Shown: positions 9,857 to 18,942, counted from the first letter of the stretch. The stretch: 64,000 bases of DNA from Arthrobacter bambusae (GCF_030812595.1 NZ_JAUSSZ010000008.1:124001-188000), one strand, 5' to 3'. Notes: generated by a model not told the origin, from the letters alone. A program made the numbers and translations.

Positions 9857-10524
9857 AAAGCACGCTTCCTAGGGCCGGGCAATTGAGCGTCGGATTCCCG
9901 CAAATACAAAGGTGTGGAGTCCGGCAGCTCTTCGCCGGCAGTAAGCAGGGCCATGGCGAACTGGCCCAGCGAGGCCGCGTCGGGCTGGGTGCTGCTGAAT
10001 TCCCGGTTCGCTTTGACCACGTCCGCGTAGATGCCGCCGCCGGCACCGAACACGGGGAGGTCGGGCAACTCCGAGGCGGACCCGACGTGCGGACCGTCCA
10101 CGAGTTGCGGTAGCTGGCCATCTCTGAGCGTGTAGCGCGCCCAGTAGACCTCCTTGCGGCGGGCATCCGTGGCCACCAGGAACTCGGCCTGCGCCTCCGT
10201 TGACTCGGCCACTTCCAAAGCGATCGCATCCAGGCTCATGAGACCGAAAAGAGGTTTGTTCCACGCGAATGCCAGAGTGCGGGCGGTCGCAATGCCTGAG
10301 CGAAGCCCCGTGAACGGCCCGGGGCCGACGCCGGTGACAATGAGGTCGATGTCCGCCCCGCTCACACCGGCGTCGCCCAGGAGTTTCTCAATGCCGGGCG
10401 CCAGGACCTCAGCGTGGCTGCGGGTATCCTCCGTGGCGAAGGACTCCACCACGCCTTCCATGGCATCGTCCGAGATGAGTGCCGCGCTTGCCACGGCCGA
10501 AGTATCAATGGCCAGGATCAGCAT
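9853..10524 (-). CDS. tsaB: t6A complex scaffold protein TsaB
   Basis: A 223-residue ASKHA-family paralogue of TsaD that lacks its catalytic metal motif and acts as a TsaD partner in t6A synthesis. It has the N-terminal LILAIDTSAVASAALI, the VTGVGPGPFTGLRSGIATA motif and the DARRKEVYW strand. Its stop overlaps the rimI start by four bases; its start shares one base with the tsaE stop. Confidence 0.95.
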   Translation of the reverse strand: MLILAIDTSAVASAALISDDAMEGVVESFATEDTRSHAEVLAPGIEKLLGDAGVSGADIDLIVTGVGPGPFTGLRSGIATARTLAFAWNKPLFGLMSLDAIALEVAESTEAQAEFLVATDARRKEVYWARYTLRDGQLPQLVDGPHVGSASELPDLPVFGAGGGIYADVVKANREFSSTQPDAASLGQFAMALLTAGEELPDSTPLYLRESDAQLPGPRKRAL

Positions 10525-11129
10525 CAGGCGTTCTCCTCCAGCATTCCGGGCACCGCGCTCCAGCGCGGGCCAAAGCCGCGGAAAACGATGGTGCGGGGTT
10601 CGTCGTCGTCCTCGGGGTCAAAATCCAGGACCGTGTCCTGGCCCGTGTCCGGGCCGGCCGCCGCCACCTCCGTGCCGCCCACCGTCCGGTGCATTTCGAT
10701 ATCGAGGCGGCTATCCGAAAGGTGTTCCACCCGCTCGCGCCCCCACTCGACCACCGTCACTGAGTTGTCCATGGTGTTTTCGAGGTCGATGTCGTCGATC
10801 TCCGCGGCGGACCCCAGCCGGTAAGCATCAACGTGGACCAGGTCGGGACCGCCGGGGCGCCGCCCTTCCGGCAGGTTCGGGTGGATGCGCACCAAAACGA
10901 ACGTGGGTGAGATAACGCCCGCGCGTACGCCCAGTCCTTCGCCGAGTCCCTGCGTGAAGGTGGTTTTGCCGGCACCGAGTTCGCCTGTCAGGACCAGCAA
11001 GTCACCGGGTTCGAGAACCTGGGCCAGCGCCGAGCCCAAAGCATGCGTCTGCTCCGCCGTCGCGACTTTGACGGTACGTTCCCACGCGGCACCACTCAGC
11101 GGGGCCTTATTGATCGAAGTCCCGCTCAT
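10524..11129 (-). CDS. tsaE: tRNA t6A synthesis ATPase TsaE
   Basis: A 201-residue P-loop ATPase that drives turnover of the TsaBD complex. The Walker A is TGELGAGKTTFTQG, the switch region is ISPTFVLVR, and LVHVDAYRL and VVEWGRE follow. The protein is longer than the about 150-residue E. coli form because of an acidic C-terminal extension (DTVLDFDPEDDDEPRT). It overlaps alr by four bases. Confidence 0.95.
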   Translation of the reverse strand: MSGTSINKAPLSGAAWERTVKVATAEQTHALGSALAQVLEPGDLLVLTGELGAGKTTFTQGLGEGLGVRAGVISPTFVLVRIHPNLPEGRRPGGPDLVHVDAYRLGSAAEIDDIDLENTMDNSVTVVEWGRERVEHLSDSRLDIEMHRTVGGTEVAAAGPDTGQDTVLDFDPEDDDEPRTIVFRGFGPRWSAVPGMLEENA

Positions 11130-12337
11130 GGGGCGTCCGTTCCCGGCGCCTCATTGATGTAGATGCGCGGCACGCGCGGGCTGATGCGGGTGACAATCTC
11201 ATAGTTGTTCGTTCCGGCGGCGGCAGCCCAGTCGTCCGCCGTCGGGCCGTCGTCCGTGCCGTCGCCGAACATGACAGCTTCGGTGCCCAGCCAAGCGGCC
11301 TCGTCCGTCACCGCACTCCCGAGGTCGATGACCATCTGGTCCATCGCGATCCGGCCGACAACGGGGTAGCTGACTCCGTTGACCCGCACCGGTCCGCCCG
11401 TGGCGACCCGCGGCACGCCGTCGGCATAGCCGAGCGGGATCAGGCCCAAGGAACTTTCGCTTGGAGTCCGGTAGTGGAGTCCGTAGGACACCCCCTGCCC
11501 TTCGGGCACCCGTTTGCAGTTGGATACCAGGGTGCGGACCGTCATGGCGGGGCGGAGGCCTAGTTCCGCTGAGCTTTGCCCTTCGAAAGGGGACAGTCCG
11601 TAAAGCCCGAGCCCCACGCGGACGAGGTTGAAATGGGCATCCGGGCGCGAAAGCGTGGCGGGCGTGTTGGCCAGATGCCGGACTTCGGTGTCCACTCCGG
11701 CGTCCTCGGCAATCGCGATTGCTTCCCGGAAGGCTGCCAACTGCTCATCCGTCTCCGGACGGTGGGGTTCGTCGGCCACGGCCAAGTGCGAGAAGACGCC
11801 CACCACGCGCAAGAGACCCTCGTCCTGGTACTCCATGGCCTGCCCCACCACCTTGTCCCATTGGGCGATGGTGGAGCCGTTGCGGCCAAGACCGGTGTCA
11901 ACCTTGAGGTGGATGCGTGCCGGACGTTCCTGTTCGCGTGCCGCGGCGACCACCGCGTCCAGCTCCCAGCCGGAAATCCCGACGTCGACGCCGGCGGCAA
12001 CCGCTGCCTGGAAGTTGCTTTCGGTGGTGTGCAACCAAGCCAGCATGGGCGCGTCAATTCCTGCGGCGCGCAGCGCCAAAGCCTCCGAAATATGGGCAAC
12101 ACCGAGCCATCGGGCGCCGGCGTCAAGGGCTGCCCGCGCCACCTGCACCGCGCCGTGTCCATAGGCGTCGGCCTTGACCACGGCCATGACGCTTGCGGGC
12201 GAGGCGATGGCCACGAACCGGCGCACGTTGTGCCGGATGGCATCGAGGTCAATGACGGCTGATCGTTCGAGGACCGTTGCCGAACTTGGCTTCTTCAAGG
12301 GCTCGAAACTGGCAGCTGCTTCGTAAGTCACCCTCAC
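11126..12337 (-). CDS. alr: Alanine racemase (PLP-dependent)
   Basis: Converts L- to D-alanine for peptidoglycan. PLP attaches to Lys55 in MAVVKADAYGHGA; the second catalytic residue is the Tyr in GVSYGLHY. The TIM-barrel and C-terminal beta-domain are both present (403 residues). It heads the alr-tsaE-tsaB-rimI-tsaD operon. The GTG at 12337 has no Shine-Dalgarno sequence. A TAGAAT box ends 7 bases before a second in-frame GTG at 12331, so the mRNA may be leaderless and start there. Confidence 0.97.
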   Translation of the reverse strand: MRVTYEAAASFEPLKKPSSATVLERSAVIDLDAIRHNVRRFVAIASPASVMAVVKADAYGHGAVQVARAALDAGARWLGVAHISEALALRAAGIDAPMLAWLHTTESNFQAAVAAGVDVGISGWELDAVVAAAREQERPARIHLKVDTGLGRNGSTIAQWDKVVGQAMEYQDEGLLRVVGVFSHLAVADEPHRPETDEQLAAFREAIAIAEDAGVDTEVRHLANTPATLSRPDAHFNLVRVGLGLYGLSPFEGQSSAELGLRPAMTVRTLVSNCKRVPEGQGVSYGLHYRTPSESSLGLIPLGYADGVPRVATGGPVRVNGVSYPVVGRIAMDQMVIDLGSAVTDEAAWLGTEAVMFGDGTDDGPTADDWAAAAGTNNYEIVTRISPRVPRIYINEAPGTDAP

Positions 12338-12338
12338 G

Positions 12339-12344
12339 ATTCTA
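12339..12344 (-). promoter_or_regulatory. -10 element of a probably leaderless alr promoter
   Basis: TAGAAT on the minus strand, 7 bases before the GTG at 12331 (codon 3 of the longest alr frame). That spacing places the transcription start on the start codon. No convincing -35 was seen. Confidence 0.5.
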
Positions 12345-12424
12345 GTGCCGCGACGTCGTGCGGATTGACTGGAGCCTTGCGGGCGGCCCGGGGTCCACTG
12401 GTTGACGGGAGGAGTAAGCGCCGC

Positions 12425-13531
12425 TCAGGCGTCGGAGTTGTGGGCGATGGTGGCTGCTGCGCGACGCTGGGCCCCGGGCGGGACATCGCCCAGAATGCCC
12501 TCAAGGAAGGCGAACCGCCTGAGCCATTGGCTGGACTGCCGCTCCCGCCGGGCGTTGGCCCGCTGCCACCAATCGGCGATGTCTCCCCAACCCGGGGCAG
12601 CCAGCGAGCCACCCACTTCCTGCACCGCCAAGGAGGCGCAAAGATTGGCAAAGCGGAGCCGGTCTCCCAGTGGCCACCCCGCCAGGCTGCCGACCACAAA
12701 CGCCGCACCGAAGCAATCGCCCGCTCCCGTGAGGTCGTACGCCGTCACGGGAAGGGACGGCACCCACTCCTCCTCACCGGTCTCGGAATCGACGGCCATG
12801 GCTCCCTGCGCTCCCAGCGTCACGACAGCCACCGGAACGCGGTCGGCGAGCGCATAGAGCGCAGACCACGGGTTGTCCTTGCCGGTGAAGGCCATCGCTT
12901 CCCGCTGGTTCGGCATGAAAGCGTGAAAATTGCTGAGCTGGTCCAGCCGCTGCGAGGACCATGCGCCTGTCGGATCCCATCCTGCGTCGCCGAAGAGCTT
13001 CACGCCGGCCTTCCTGGCCGCCAGCATCCACGGCTCGGGCTCTTCGCCCAGGTCCGCGACGGCCGCGAGCGCCTTGGGTGGCTCGCCAATCAGTTCCGAT
13101 GCGCTCATGGGCGAGGGGTGGCCGTGAGTGACCATGGAACGATCGTGATCGAGGCACAAGGAAATGGTGACCGGGGAATGCCAGCCTTCGAACCGCCTGG
13201 ACAGGGAAAGGTCCACATGCTCCTGGCTTTCCAGGATGCGCCAGTTGAAGTCCCCGTAACCATCATCTCCGAAGGCCGCCGCGAGGCTGGTCCGAAGCCC
13301 AAGCCGGGCAGCCGCGATCGCTTGGTTGGCTACGCCGCCGGGACAGCTCCCCATGCCTTGGCTCCAGACTTCAGTACCCGGTTCAGGGCTTCGGTCCAGT
13401 CCGGTAAAGATAATGTCCTGGAACACGGTGCCTGTCAGCAGGAGATCGCAGCCTGACTCCGCTTCCTCCCCCGGCGCATCCCGGCGGATAGCGGCGAGGG
13501 GGTCGAAGCGAGCCCTGGGCATTGGGTCCAT
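12425..13531 (-). CDS. PfkB-family carbohydrate/nucleoside kinase
   Basis: A ribokinase-fold sugar kinase of about 368 residues. It has the N-terminal PfkB signature region (GSCPGGVANQAIAAARLG) and the C-terminal signature with the catalytic Asp, DLTGAGDCFGAAFV. VVTLGAQGAMA forms the ATP-side strand. The substrate cannot be assigned. The ATG at 13531 was chosen; there are in-frame ATGs at 13591 and 13522, and none has a clear ribosome-binding site. It ends close to the convergent region downstream of alr and faces away from it. Confidence 0.82.
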   Translation of the reverse strand: MDPMPRARFDPLAAIRRDAPGEEAESGCDLLLTGTVFQDIIFTGLDRSPEPGTEVWSQGMGSCPGGVANQAIAAARLGLRTSLAAAFGDDGYGDFNWRILESQEHVDLSLSRRFEGWHSPVTISLCLDHDRSMVTHGHPSPMSASELIGEPPKALAAVADLGEEPEPWMLAARKAGVKLFGDAGWDPTGAWSSQRLDQLSNFHAFMPNQREAMAFTGKDNPWSALYALADRVPVAVVTLGAQGAMAVDSETGEEEWVPSLPVTAYDLTGAGDCFGAAFVVGSLAGWPLGDRLRFANLCASLAVQEVGGSLAAPGWGDIADWWQRANARRERQSSQWLRRFAFLEGILGDVPPGAQRRAAATIAHNSDA

Positions 13532-13651
13532 GCACGGCAGACTACGCCGCGGCCACGCTTGTGCATAGCTTTCCCTGGACGCCGAGGGCATCCCGCGGGC
13601 CGTTCGCCGTTCGCGGCGCGCCGTTCGCGGCGGGCCGTTCGCCGGGACGGA

Positions 13652-14191
13652 CTAGAGCTTCCGGTGCATGACGTGGAGCCCTACGTAGCCAAGGGCGGGA
13701 TGGTGGAAGGCCTCGGGGATAGTCGCCAGGATGCGGAAGCCCATGGACTGCCACAAACCCACCGCTCGGATATTGCTTTCGACGACCGCGTTGAACTGCA
13801 TGGCTTTGAACCCGGCATCCCGGGCGGCAACCAGGGAATAGGCGCAAAGTGCCCGAGCGATTCCCTGCCCGCCGTGATCGGCATGGACCATGTAGCCGGC
13901 GTTGGCCACGTGGCTTCCGCCGCCGCCCTGATTGGCGTGCAGCTCACCGGTACCCAGCACGTCGCGGTCGCGCACTGCCACGAAAGTTTGCCCCGGCGCT
14001 TCCTTGAGCCATTTGCTCCGTGCCGTTTCTTCGGTGGTGTCGCGGTCCCAGGTGAAGGTCTCCCCAGCCCTGATCACAGGTTCCAAGACGGCCCAGATCC
14101 CCGGCCAGTCGCTTGCCTGGGCGGGGCGGATCTCGTACCTCGCGGCTGACGGCGTTCCGGCTTCGCTGTTTGAGTGGCTCACGTCGGTCAC
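13652..14191 (-). CDS. GNAT-family N-acetyltransferase
   Basis: A 179-residue GNAT protein. The acetyl-CoA loop is HADHGGQGIARALCAYSL and NAVVESNIRAVGLWQSMGF is the C-terminal motif. It resembles the phosphinothricin/YncA-like group in the stretch IRAGETFTWDRDTTEETAR, but the substrate is unknown. The GTG at 14191 follows GGGGGA by 8 bases; a much longer open frame upstream is antisense to mshA and was discarded. Confidence 0.8.
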   Translation of the reverse strand: MTDVSHSNSEAGTPSAARYEIRPAQASDWPGIWAVLEPVIRAGETFTWDRDTTEETARSKWLKEAPGQTFVAVRDRDVLGTGELHANQGGGGSHVANAGYMVHADHGGQGIARALCAYSLVAARDAGFKAMQFNAVVESNIRAVGLWQSMGFRILATIPEAFHHPALGYVGLHVMHRKL

Positions 14192-14272
14192 GGTATCAGT
14201 CCCCCGCGCCCGCGGGGGTTGTCGGGCCGAATGCAATGGCCGCGAGGTCAGGAGTAGTGTTTTCGCTGGGAA

Positions 14273-14294
14273 GCAGAGGATTTTCCTCCTCTGC
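14273..14294 (+). other. Leader hairpin upstream of mshA
   Basis: GCAGAGGA, six-base loop TTTTCC, TCCTCTGC: a perfect 8-bp stem ending 36 bases before the mshA GTG. It may act in the mRNA leader; it lacks a following T-tract in the + direction. Confidence 0.5.
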
Positions 14295-14330
14295 CAGGCT
14301 TGTCTATTGCGGTGGATACAGGAGGTAGCG

Positions 14331-15575
14331 GTGTCGTTGATCCGTCGCGTGGCCTTCCTCTCACTCCACACTTCTCCGATGGAGCAGCCGGGTTCGGGCG
14401 ATGCGGGCGGCATGAATGTGTACGTCCGGGCGTTGGCCATGGCGTTGGCGGATCTTGGCGTAGAGGTGGAGATCTTCACGCGTTCAACCTCCGCCGACCA
14501 GCCCGCCGTCGAACACCCCGGTCCCGGAGTCTGCGTCCATAACGTCCTGGCGGGGCCGCCCCGGAAACTGCCCAAGGAGGAACTTCCCGATCTCCTTCAC
14601 ACCATGGTTGCCGAAATCGAGAGGATCCGGCAGCGGCAACCGCACGGGCGGTACGACGCCATCCATTCGCACTACTGGGTGTCCGGTGTAGCCGGCCTTG
14701 AGCTCTCAGCATTGTGGAACGTGCCGCTGATCCACACGATGCACACCATGGCGAAGGTCAAGAACTTGGTGCTCGAATCCGGCGAGCGGCCGGAACCACG
14801 ACTGCGTGAAGACGGCGAACAGAGGATCGTGGACGGAGCCACGCGCCTCGTAGCCAACACTCCCGCTGAAGCCCAGGAGCTCGTGTCGCATTACAACGCC
14901 GATTTCGATCGCATCGACGTCGCTCCCCCCGGCGTCGACCTCACTGTGTTCACTCCCGCGTTCCGGGCCCGGGCCCGCGCCGAGCATGGAGTGCGGCCGG
15001 GCAGTTTCCATTTGCTCTTTGCCGGACGCATCCAGCGGCTCAAGGGTCCGCAGGTCTTCGTCGAGGCTGCCGGCATCCTCCGCAAAAGGCGGCCCGACAT
15101 CGACCTCGAACTGACCATCCTGGGCGCCTTGAGCGGCGCCAAGGACTTCAATCTGCAGTCTTTCATCACAGCCGCGGGGCTCGACGACGTCGTAACCCAC
15201 CGTGCGCCGGTCAAGGCGCCCAAGCTGGCTGGCTGGTTCCGTTCGGCCGACGTCGTGGTGATGCCCTCCTTCAGCGAATCGTTCGGGCTTGTTGCCTTGG
15301 AAGCGCAGGCCTGCGGCACCCCGGTGGTGGCTACCAAGGTCGGTGGCTTGTCCCGCGCAGTAGCCGACGGTCGTACGGGTATTTTGGTTGACGGCCACAA
15401 TCCCTCCCGCTGGGCCGACGTCATCGAAGCCCTGTACGACGATCCCCGGACCCGCGAAGACATGGGCCGTGCCGCAGCAGTCCATGCGGAGGCTTTCGGC
15501 TGGCAAAGAACGGCAGCGATCGCGCTTGAAAGCTACCAGGCAGCCACCCGCGCGGTCCTCGTCCGTCCAAGCTAG
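14331..15575 (+). CDS. mshA: D-inositol-3-phosphate glycosyltransferase MshA
   Basis: First step of mycothiol synthesis: transfers GlcNAc from UDP-GlcNAc to inositol 3-phosphate. This is a 414-residue GT4, GT-B fold enzyme with the MshA-specific start LSLHTSPMEQPGSGDAGGMN, the central HSHYWVSG and LIHTMHTMAKVKN, and the sugar-nucleotide motif SFSESFGLVALEAQACGTPV containing the E-x7-E pair. The GTG at 14331 follows a strong AGGAGGT. Inositol 3-phosphate is made by ino1, 4 kb away on the other strand. Confidence 0.96.
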   Translation: MSLIRRVAFLSLHTSPMEQPGSGDAGGMNVYVRALAMALADLGVEVEIFTRSTSADQPAVEHPGPGVCVHNVLAGPPRKLPKEELPDLLHTMVAEIERIRQRQPHGRYDAIHSHYWVSGVAGLELSALWNVPLIHTMHTMAKVKNLVLESGERPEPRLREDGEQRIVDGATRLVANTPAEAQELVSHYNADFDRIDVAPPGVDLTVFTPAFRARARAEHGVRPGSFHLLFAGRIQRLKGPQVFVEAAGILRKRRPDIDLELTILGALSGAKDFNLQSFITAAGLDDVVTHRAPVKAPKLAGWFRSADVVVMPSFSESFGLVALEAQACGTPVVATKVGGLSRAVADGRTGILVDGHNPSRWADVIEALYDDPRTREDMGRAAAVHAEAFGWQRTAAIALESYQAATRAVLVRPS

Positions 15576-15581
15576 ACCCCC

Positions 15582-16029
15582 GGTCACCTATAGACCCCCT
15601 CCCGACAACGCCCGGTCACCTACGACGGCAAACCCCCAAACCCCCGGTCACCTACGGGCCCCTCCCGACAACCCCCGGTCACCTACGACGGCAAACCCCC
15701 AAACCCCCGGTCACCTATAGACCCCCTCCCGACGACGCCCGGTCACCTCTGGGCGCCCTCCCGACGACGCGCGGTCACCTATAGACCCCCTCCCGACGAC
15801 GCCCGGTCACCACTGGGCCCCTCCCCACGACGCCCGGTCACCACTGGGCCCCTCCCCACGACGCCCGGTCACCACTGGGCCCCTCCCCACGACCCCCGGT
15901 CACCACTGGGCCCCTCCCCACGACCCCCGGTCACCACTGGGCCCCTCCCCACGACGCCCGGTCACCACTGGGCCCCTCCCCACGACCCCCGGTCACCTCT
16001 GACGGCAAACCCCCAAACCCCCGGTCACC
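15582..16029. repeat. Tandem GGTCACC array, 15 copies at 31-32 bp
   Basis: This stretch of about 510 bases between mshA and fhs has no gene. GGTCACC starts at 15582, 15614, 15646, 15677, 15709, 15741, 15773, 15805, 15836, 15867, 15898, 15929, 15960, 15991 and 16023. Units fall into three types: GGTCACCTATAGACCCCC..., GGTCACCTACGACGGCAAAC... and GGTCACCACTGGGCCCCTCC.... All are C-rich on the + strand and most end in CGCCC or CCCCC. The period (31-32 bp, three helical turns) is not a multiple of three, so it is not coding. There are no unique spacers as in CRISPR. Confidence 0.95.
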
Positions 16030-16087
16030 TGCGGACATGACTGATAGATTGTCGCGAACAGTGTTCCGCACGGAGTTGAGGACGAGG

Positions 16088-17782
16088 ATGTCTGAAAACA
16101 AAATCTTGAGCGACCTTGAAATTGCCCAGAACGCGGCGATGCGTCCCATCGAGGAGATCGCGGAACGTGCCGGGATCAACGTCGATGCGTTGGAACTGTA
16201 CGGCCGGTTCAAGGCGAAGATCGACCCCGCCAAACTTCGACTCCCGGCTGGCAAGAGCACGGGCAAGATAGTCCTCGTCTCGGCTATGTCCCCGACCCCG
16301 GCGGGTGAGGGGAAATCGACAACCACGGTAGGCCTCGCCGATTCCCTGGCGCGGGCCGGTCATCGCGTGATGATCGCGCTGCGCGAACCCTCCCTTGGAC
16401 CGATCCTCGGGATGAAGGGAGGAGCGACCGGCGGCGGCTACTCGCAAGTTCTTCCCATGGACCAGATCAACCTGCACTTCACGGGCGATTTCCACGCGAT
16501 CACCTCGGCCAATAACGCACTCATGGCCCTCGTCGACAACCACATTTTCCAAGGCAACGAGCTCAATATCGATCCCCGCCGCATGACGTTCAAACGGGTC
16601 CTCGATATGAACGACCGTTCCCTGCGCGAGGTCATCATCGGTCTGGGCGGGCCGGCGCAAGGAGTGCCGCGACAGGACGGGTTCGACATCACCGTGGCCT
16701 CTGAAATCATGGCCGTCTTCTGCCTCGCGACGGACGTGGATGATCTCCGCGAGCGCCTTGGCCGGATCACTTTCGGATACAGCTATGACCGGCGGCCGGT
16801 CACCGTGGCCGATCTCGGTGTCCAGGGTGCACTGACGATGCTGCTGAAGGACGCCATCAAACCGAATCTCGTCCAGACCATCGCCGGAACCCCGGCCCTG
16901 GTGCACGGCGGACCGTTCGCCAATATCGCGCACGGCTGCAACTCGCTGATCGCCACACGAACGGCCCAACAGCTCGCCGACATTGTGGTCACGGAAGCGG
17001 GATTCGGCGCCGATCTCGGGGCCGAAAAGTACATGGACATCAAGTCGCGCATCGCAGACGTGGCGCCCTCCGCCGTCGTCGTTGTCGCGACCATCAGGGC
17101 CCTGAAGATGCAGGGCGGTGTCCCGAAGGAGCTTCTCAAGGAGCCGAACGTCGAGGCGCTCGCCGCCGGCGTCGAGAACTTGAAACGGCACGTGCACAAT
17201 ATCGAGAAGTTTGGCGTCACACCGGTTGTCGCGGTCAACAAATTTGCGACGGACACCACCGAAGAGCTCGAATGGCTGCTGGCTTGGTGCGCCCAAGAGG
17301 GAGTGCAGGCGGCGGTGGCGGATGTCTGGGGTAGAGGTGGAGGGGACGACGGCGGCGATGAGCTCGCCGCGAAGGTCGCCGCGGCGGTTGCGGCAGCAGC
17401 GCCGTCGGACTTCCATCATTTGTATCCCCTGAGCCTGCCTGTGGAGGACAAGATCCGCACGATCGTGCAGGAAATCTACGGCGCCGACGGGGTGGAGTTT
17501 TCCGTGCCCGCGCTCAGGCGCCTCGCGGACATCCGGAAAAACGGCTGGAACGAAATGCCTGTTTGCATGGCCAAGACGCAGTATTCATTCACCGACGACG
17601 CCTCTCAGTTGGGCGCCCCCAAAGGGTTCACGGTGCACGTACGCGAGCTGATTCCCAAGACCGGCGCGGGCTTCATTGTCGCACTGACAGGTGCCGTCAT
17701 GACCATGCCCGGTTTGCCCAAGGAACCCGCCGCGATGCGGATGGACGTCGATGAGCACGGCAACCCGGTGGGCCTCTTCTGA
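16088..17782 (+). CDS. fhs: Formate-tetrahydrofolate ligase
   Basis: Makes 10-formyl-THF from formate, ATP and THF for purine and fMet synthesis. It has 564 residues, the normal length. The P-loop is [15 protein letters not shown] (about 68-82), and [20 protein letters not shown] and the [13 protein letters not shown] motif are intact. The ATG at 16088 ([16 protein letters not shown]) follows GAGGACGAGG. An ATG 17 codons earlier lies among the repeat-derived bases and adds no conserved residues. The last GGTCAC repeat ends 59 bases before this start. Confidence 0.97.
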   Translation: MSENKILSDLEIAQNAAMRPIEEIAERAGINVDALELYGRFKAKIDPAKLRLPAGKSTGKIVLVSAMSPTPAGEGKSTTTVGLADSLARAGHRVMIALREPSLGPILGMKGGATGGGYSQVLPMDQINLHFTGDFHAITSANNALMALVDNHIFQGNELNIDPRRMTFKRVLDMNDRSLREVIIGLGGPAQGVPRQDGFDITVASEIMAVFCLATDVDDLRERLGRITFGYSYDRRPVTVADLGVQGALTMLLKDAIKPNLVQTIAGTPALVHGGPFANIAHGCNSLIATRTAQQLADIVVTEAGFGADLGAEKYMDIKSRIADVAPSAVVVVATIRALKMQGGVPKELLKEPNVEALAAGVENLKRHVHNIEKFGVTPVVAVNKFATDTTEELEWLLAWCAQEGVQAAVADVWGRGGGDDGGDELAAKVAAAVAAAAPSDFHHLYPLSLPVEDKIRTIVQEIYGADGVEFSVPALRRLADIRKNGWNEMPVCMAKTQYSFTDDASQLGAPKGFTVHVRELIPKTGAGFIVALTGAVMTMPGLPKEPAAMRMDVDEHGNPVGLF

Positions 17783-17789
17783 CGCTCGC

Positions 17790-17895
17790 TCACGTATGTG
17801 CCCCTATTCCCGGAACGCTCGGTCACATATGACGTCCCCGGGCGCAACGCCCACTCACATATGACGTCCCCGGGCGCAACGCCCACTCACATGTT
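17790..17895. repeat. TCACATATG array, 4 copies at 32-33 bp
   Basis: TCAC(A/G)TATG or its truncated form starts at 17790, 17823, 17855 and 17887. The middle two units are identical over CATATGACGTCCCCGGGCGC and the AACGCCCACTCA that follows. The full unit starting GGTCACATATGACG (17821) lines up with the GGTCACCTATAGAC units at 15582, and both end in AACGCCC, so it belongs to the same family. It lies directly after the fhs stop codon. Confidence 0.85.
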
Positions 17896-17935
17896 TCTCA
17901 CGCTGACGAGGCGTCCACCGAGCGAATTCGGTGCC

Positions 17936-17944
17936 TGTGGATAA
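17936..17944 (-). promoter_or_regulatory. Consensus DnaA-box sequence upstream of the DUF559 gene
   Basis: TTATCCACA on the minus strand (TGTGGATAA on +) is a perfect match to the DnaA-box consensus, ending 39 bases before the ATG of the DUF559-type gene. A single 9-mer can occur by chance; no cluster of boxes is present. Confidence 0.4.
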
Positions 17945-17982
17945 CTTCTGCACGCACCCGCCTGTTTGCGCAACAATGCGGT

Positions 17983-18942
17983 ATGCGAAACCAAATTGAC
18001 CTTCCCGCTGAACTGCTTTCAGCACCATTCACGCTCACCGAGGCAAAAGCCCGAGGCGTTCACCACGGCCATCTCCGGCGCGCCGACGTCGAAGGCGTGT
18101 CCCGTGGTCTCTATCGTCCGGCCGGCTGGGACTTCGAACTCGAGGCGGCGGCGCGGGCATTGTCCGCCGCGACACCAGGCGCCTGGATTTCCCACGTGAC
18201 AGCCGCGCGACTCCGATGTTCCTGCCTTCCGCCGTGGCTTTCGGAATCAACAGAATTGCATCTCAGCAAGCCCCGATCATTGCCGGCGGTGCGCCGCAAA
18301 GGCATCATCGGACACAAGGTGATCGTGGCCGAGGATGAAGTCGAATCCGTTGATGGAATCCGTATCAGCACCCGATCCCGCACCTGGCTCGACATGGCGA
18401 AGCTGCTTCCCCTGAATGACCTCGTCTGCATGGGCGACGAGCTCATTCGGGTGCCCCGGTTGGCGCTGGAAGGTCGGGATGCCCCGTTCGCAACCCTTTC
18501 AGGGCTCCGCGCGATGGTGGAACGGCATCCAAATTTGCAAGGCATAGTGCGTGCCCGCGAGGCGCTCGAGCTGATGCGTGTGGGCTCGGATTCCGCGCCT
18601 GAGACCCTACTTCGCTTGGCTATGCTCGACGCAGGAATCCCGGAGCCGGAACTGCAACTGACGTTGCGACGGGACGATCCGTTCTCGCCGTCGGCGGACC
18701 TGGGCTTCCGCCAAAGGCGGATTGCCATACAGTACGACGGCGGTCATCACCTCACCGAGGCCCAGTCCCTCAGCGACCGGCGGCGGAATAGGGCCTTCGA
18801 AGCGGCGGGTTGGACCGTGCTTGTGTTCCGCAAGGAGGACTTGGCCGACGGCTTCGATGCGGCGACAAAGAAGATCAAAAAGGCGCTGCGATCGGCGTGG
18901 GTGGATCCCGCCGTCGCGTCCGGCTTCGCGCCCGCTGTCTAG
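17983..18942 (+). CDS. DUF559-type protein with AbiEi-like N-terminus (putative Vsr-like nuclease fold)
   Basis: A 319-residue protein of uncertain function. The N-terminal part (about 1-60) resembles the helix-turn-helix region of AbiEi-type proteins (LTEAKARGVHHGHLRRADVE, SRGLYRP). The C-terminal part (about 205-300) looks like DUF559, a PD-(D/E)xK/Vsr-like fold: E207, D239 in SADLGFRQRR, then QYDGGHH (250-256) and SDRRRNRAFEAAGW. The position often occupied by Glu before YDG is Gln250, so catalysis is uncertain. GGTCAC-family repeat arrays lie on both sides. Confidence 0.75.
   Translation: MRNQIDLPAELLSAPFTLTEAKARGVHHGHLRRADVEGVSRGLYRPAGWDFELEAAARALSAATPGAWISHVTAARLRCSCLPPWLSESTELHLSKPRSLPAVRRKGIIGHKVIVAEDEVESVDGIRISTRSRTWLDMAKLLPLNDLVCMGDELIRVPRLALEGRDAPFATLSGLRAMVERHPNLQGIVRAREALELMRVGSDSAPETLLRLAMLDAGIPEPELQLTLRRDDPFSPSADLGFRQRRIAIQYDGGHHLTEAQSLSDRRRNRAFEAAGWTVLVFRKEDLADGFDAATKKIKKALRSAWVDPAVASGFAPAV

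Noticed and set aside
13932..14330. N-terminal extension of MshA upstream of 14331
   Set aside because: It runs antisense through the GNAT gene; the conserved MshA start and a strong AGGAGGT support the GTG at 14331.
15388..15720. Repeat-containing open frame (proline/threonine peptide repeats)
   Set aside because: The DNA period is 31-32 bp, not a multiple of three, so the frame shifts at each unit; it also overlaps the end of mshA in another frame.
15582..16029. CRISPR array
   Set aside because: The conserved part is only about 7-10 bp, the intervening bases are shared among units and are not unique spacers, and no cas genes are near.
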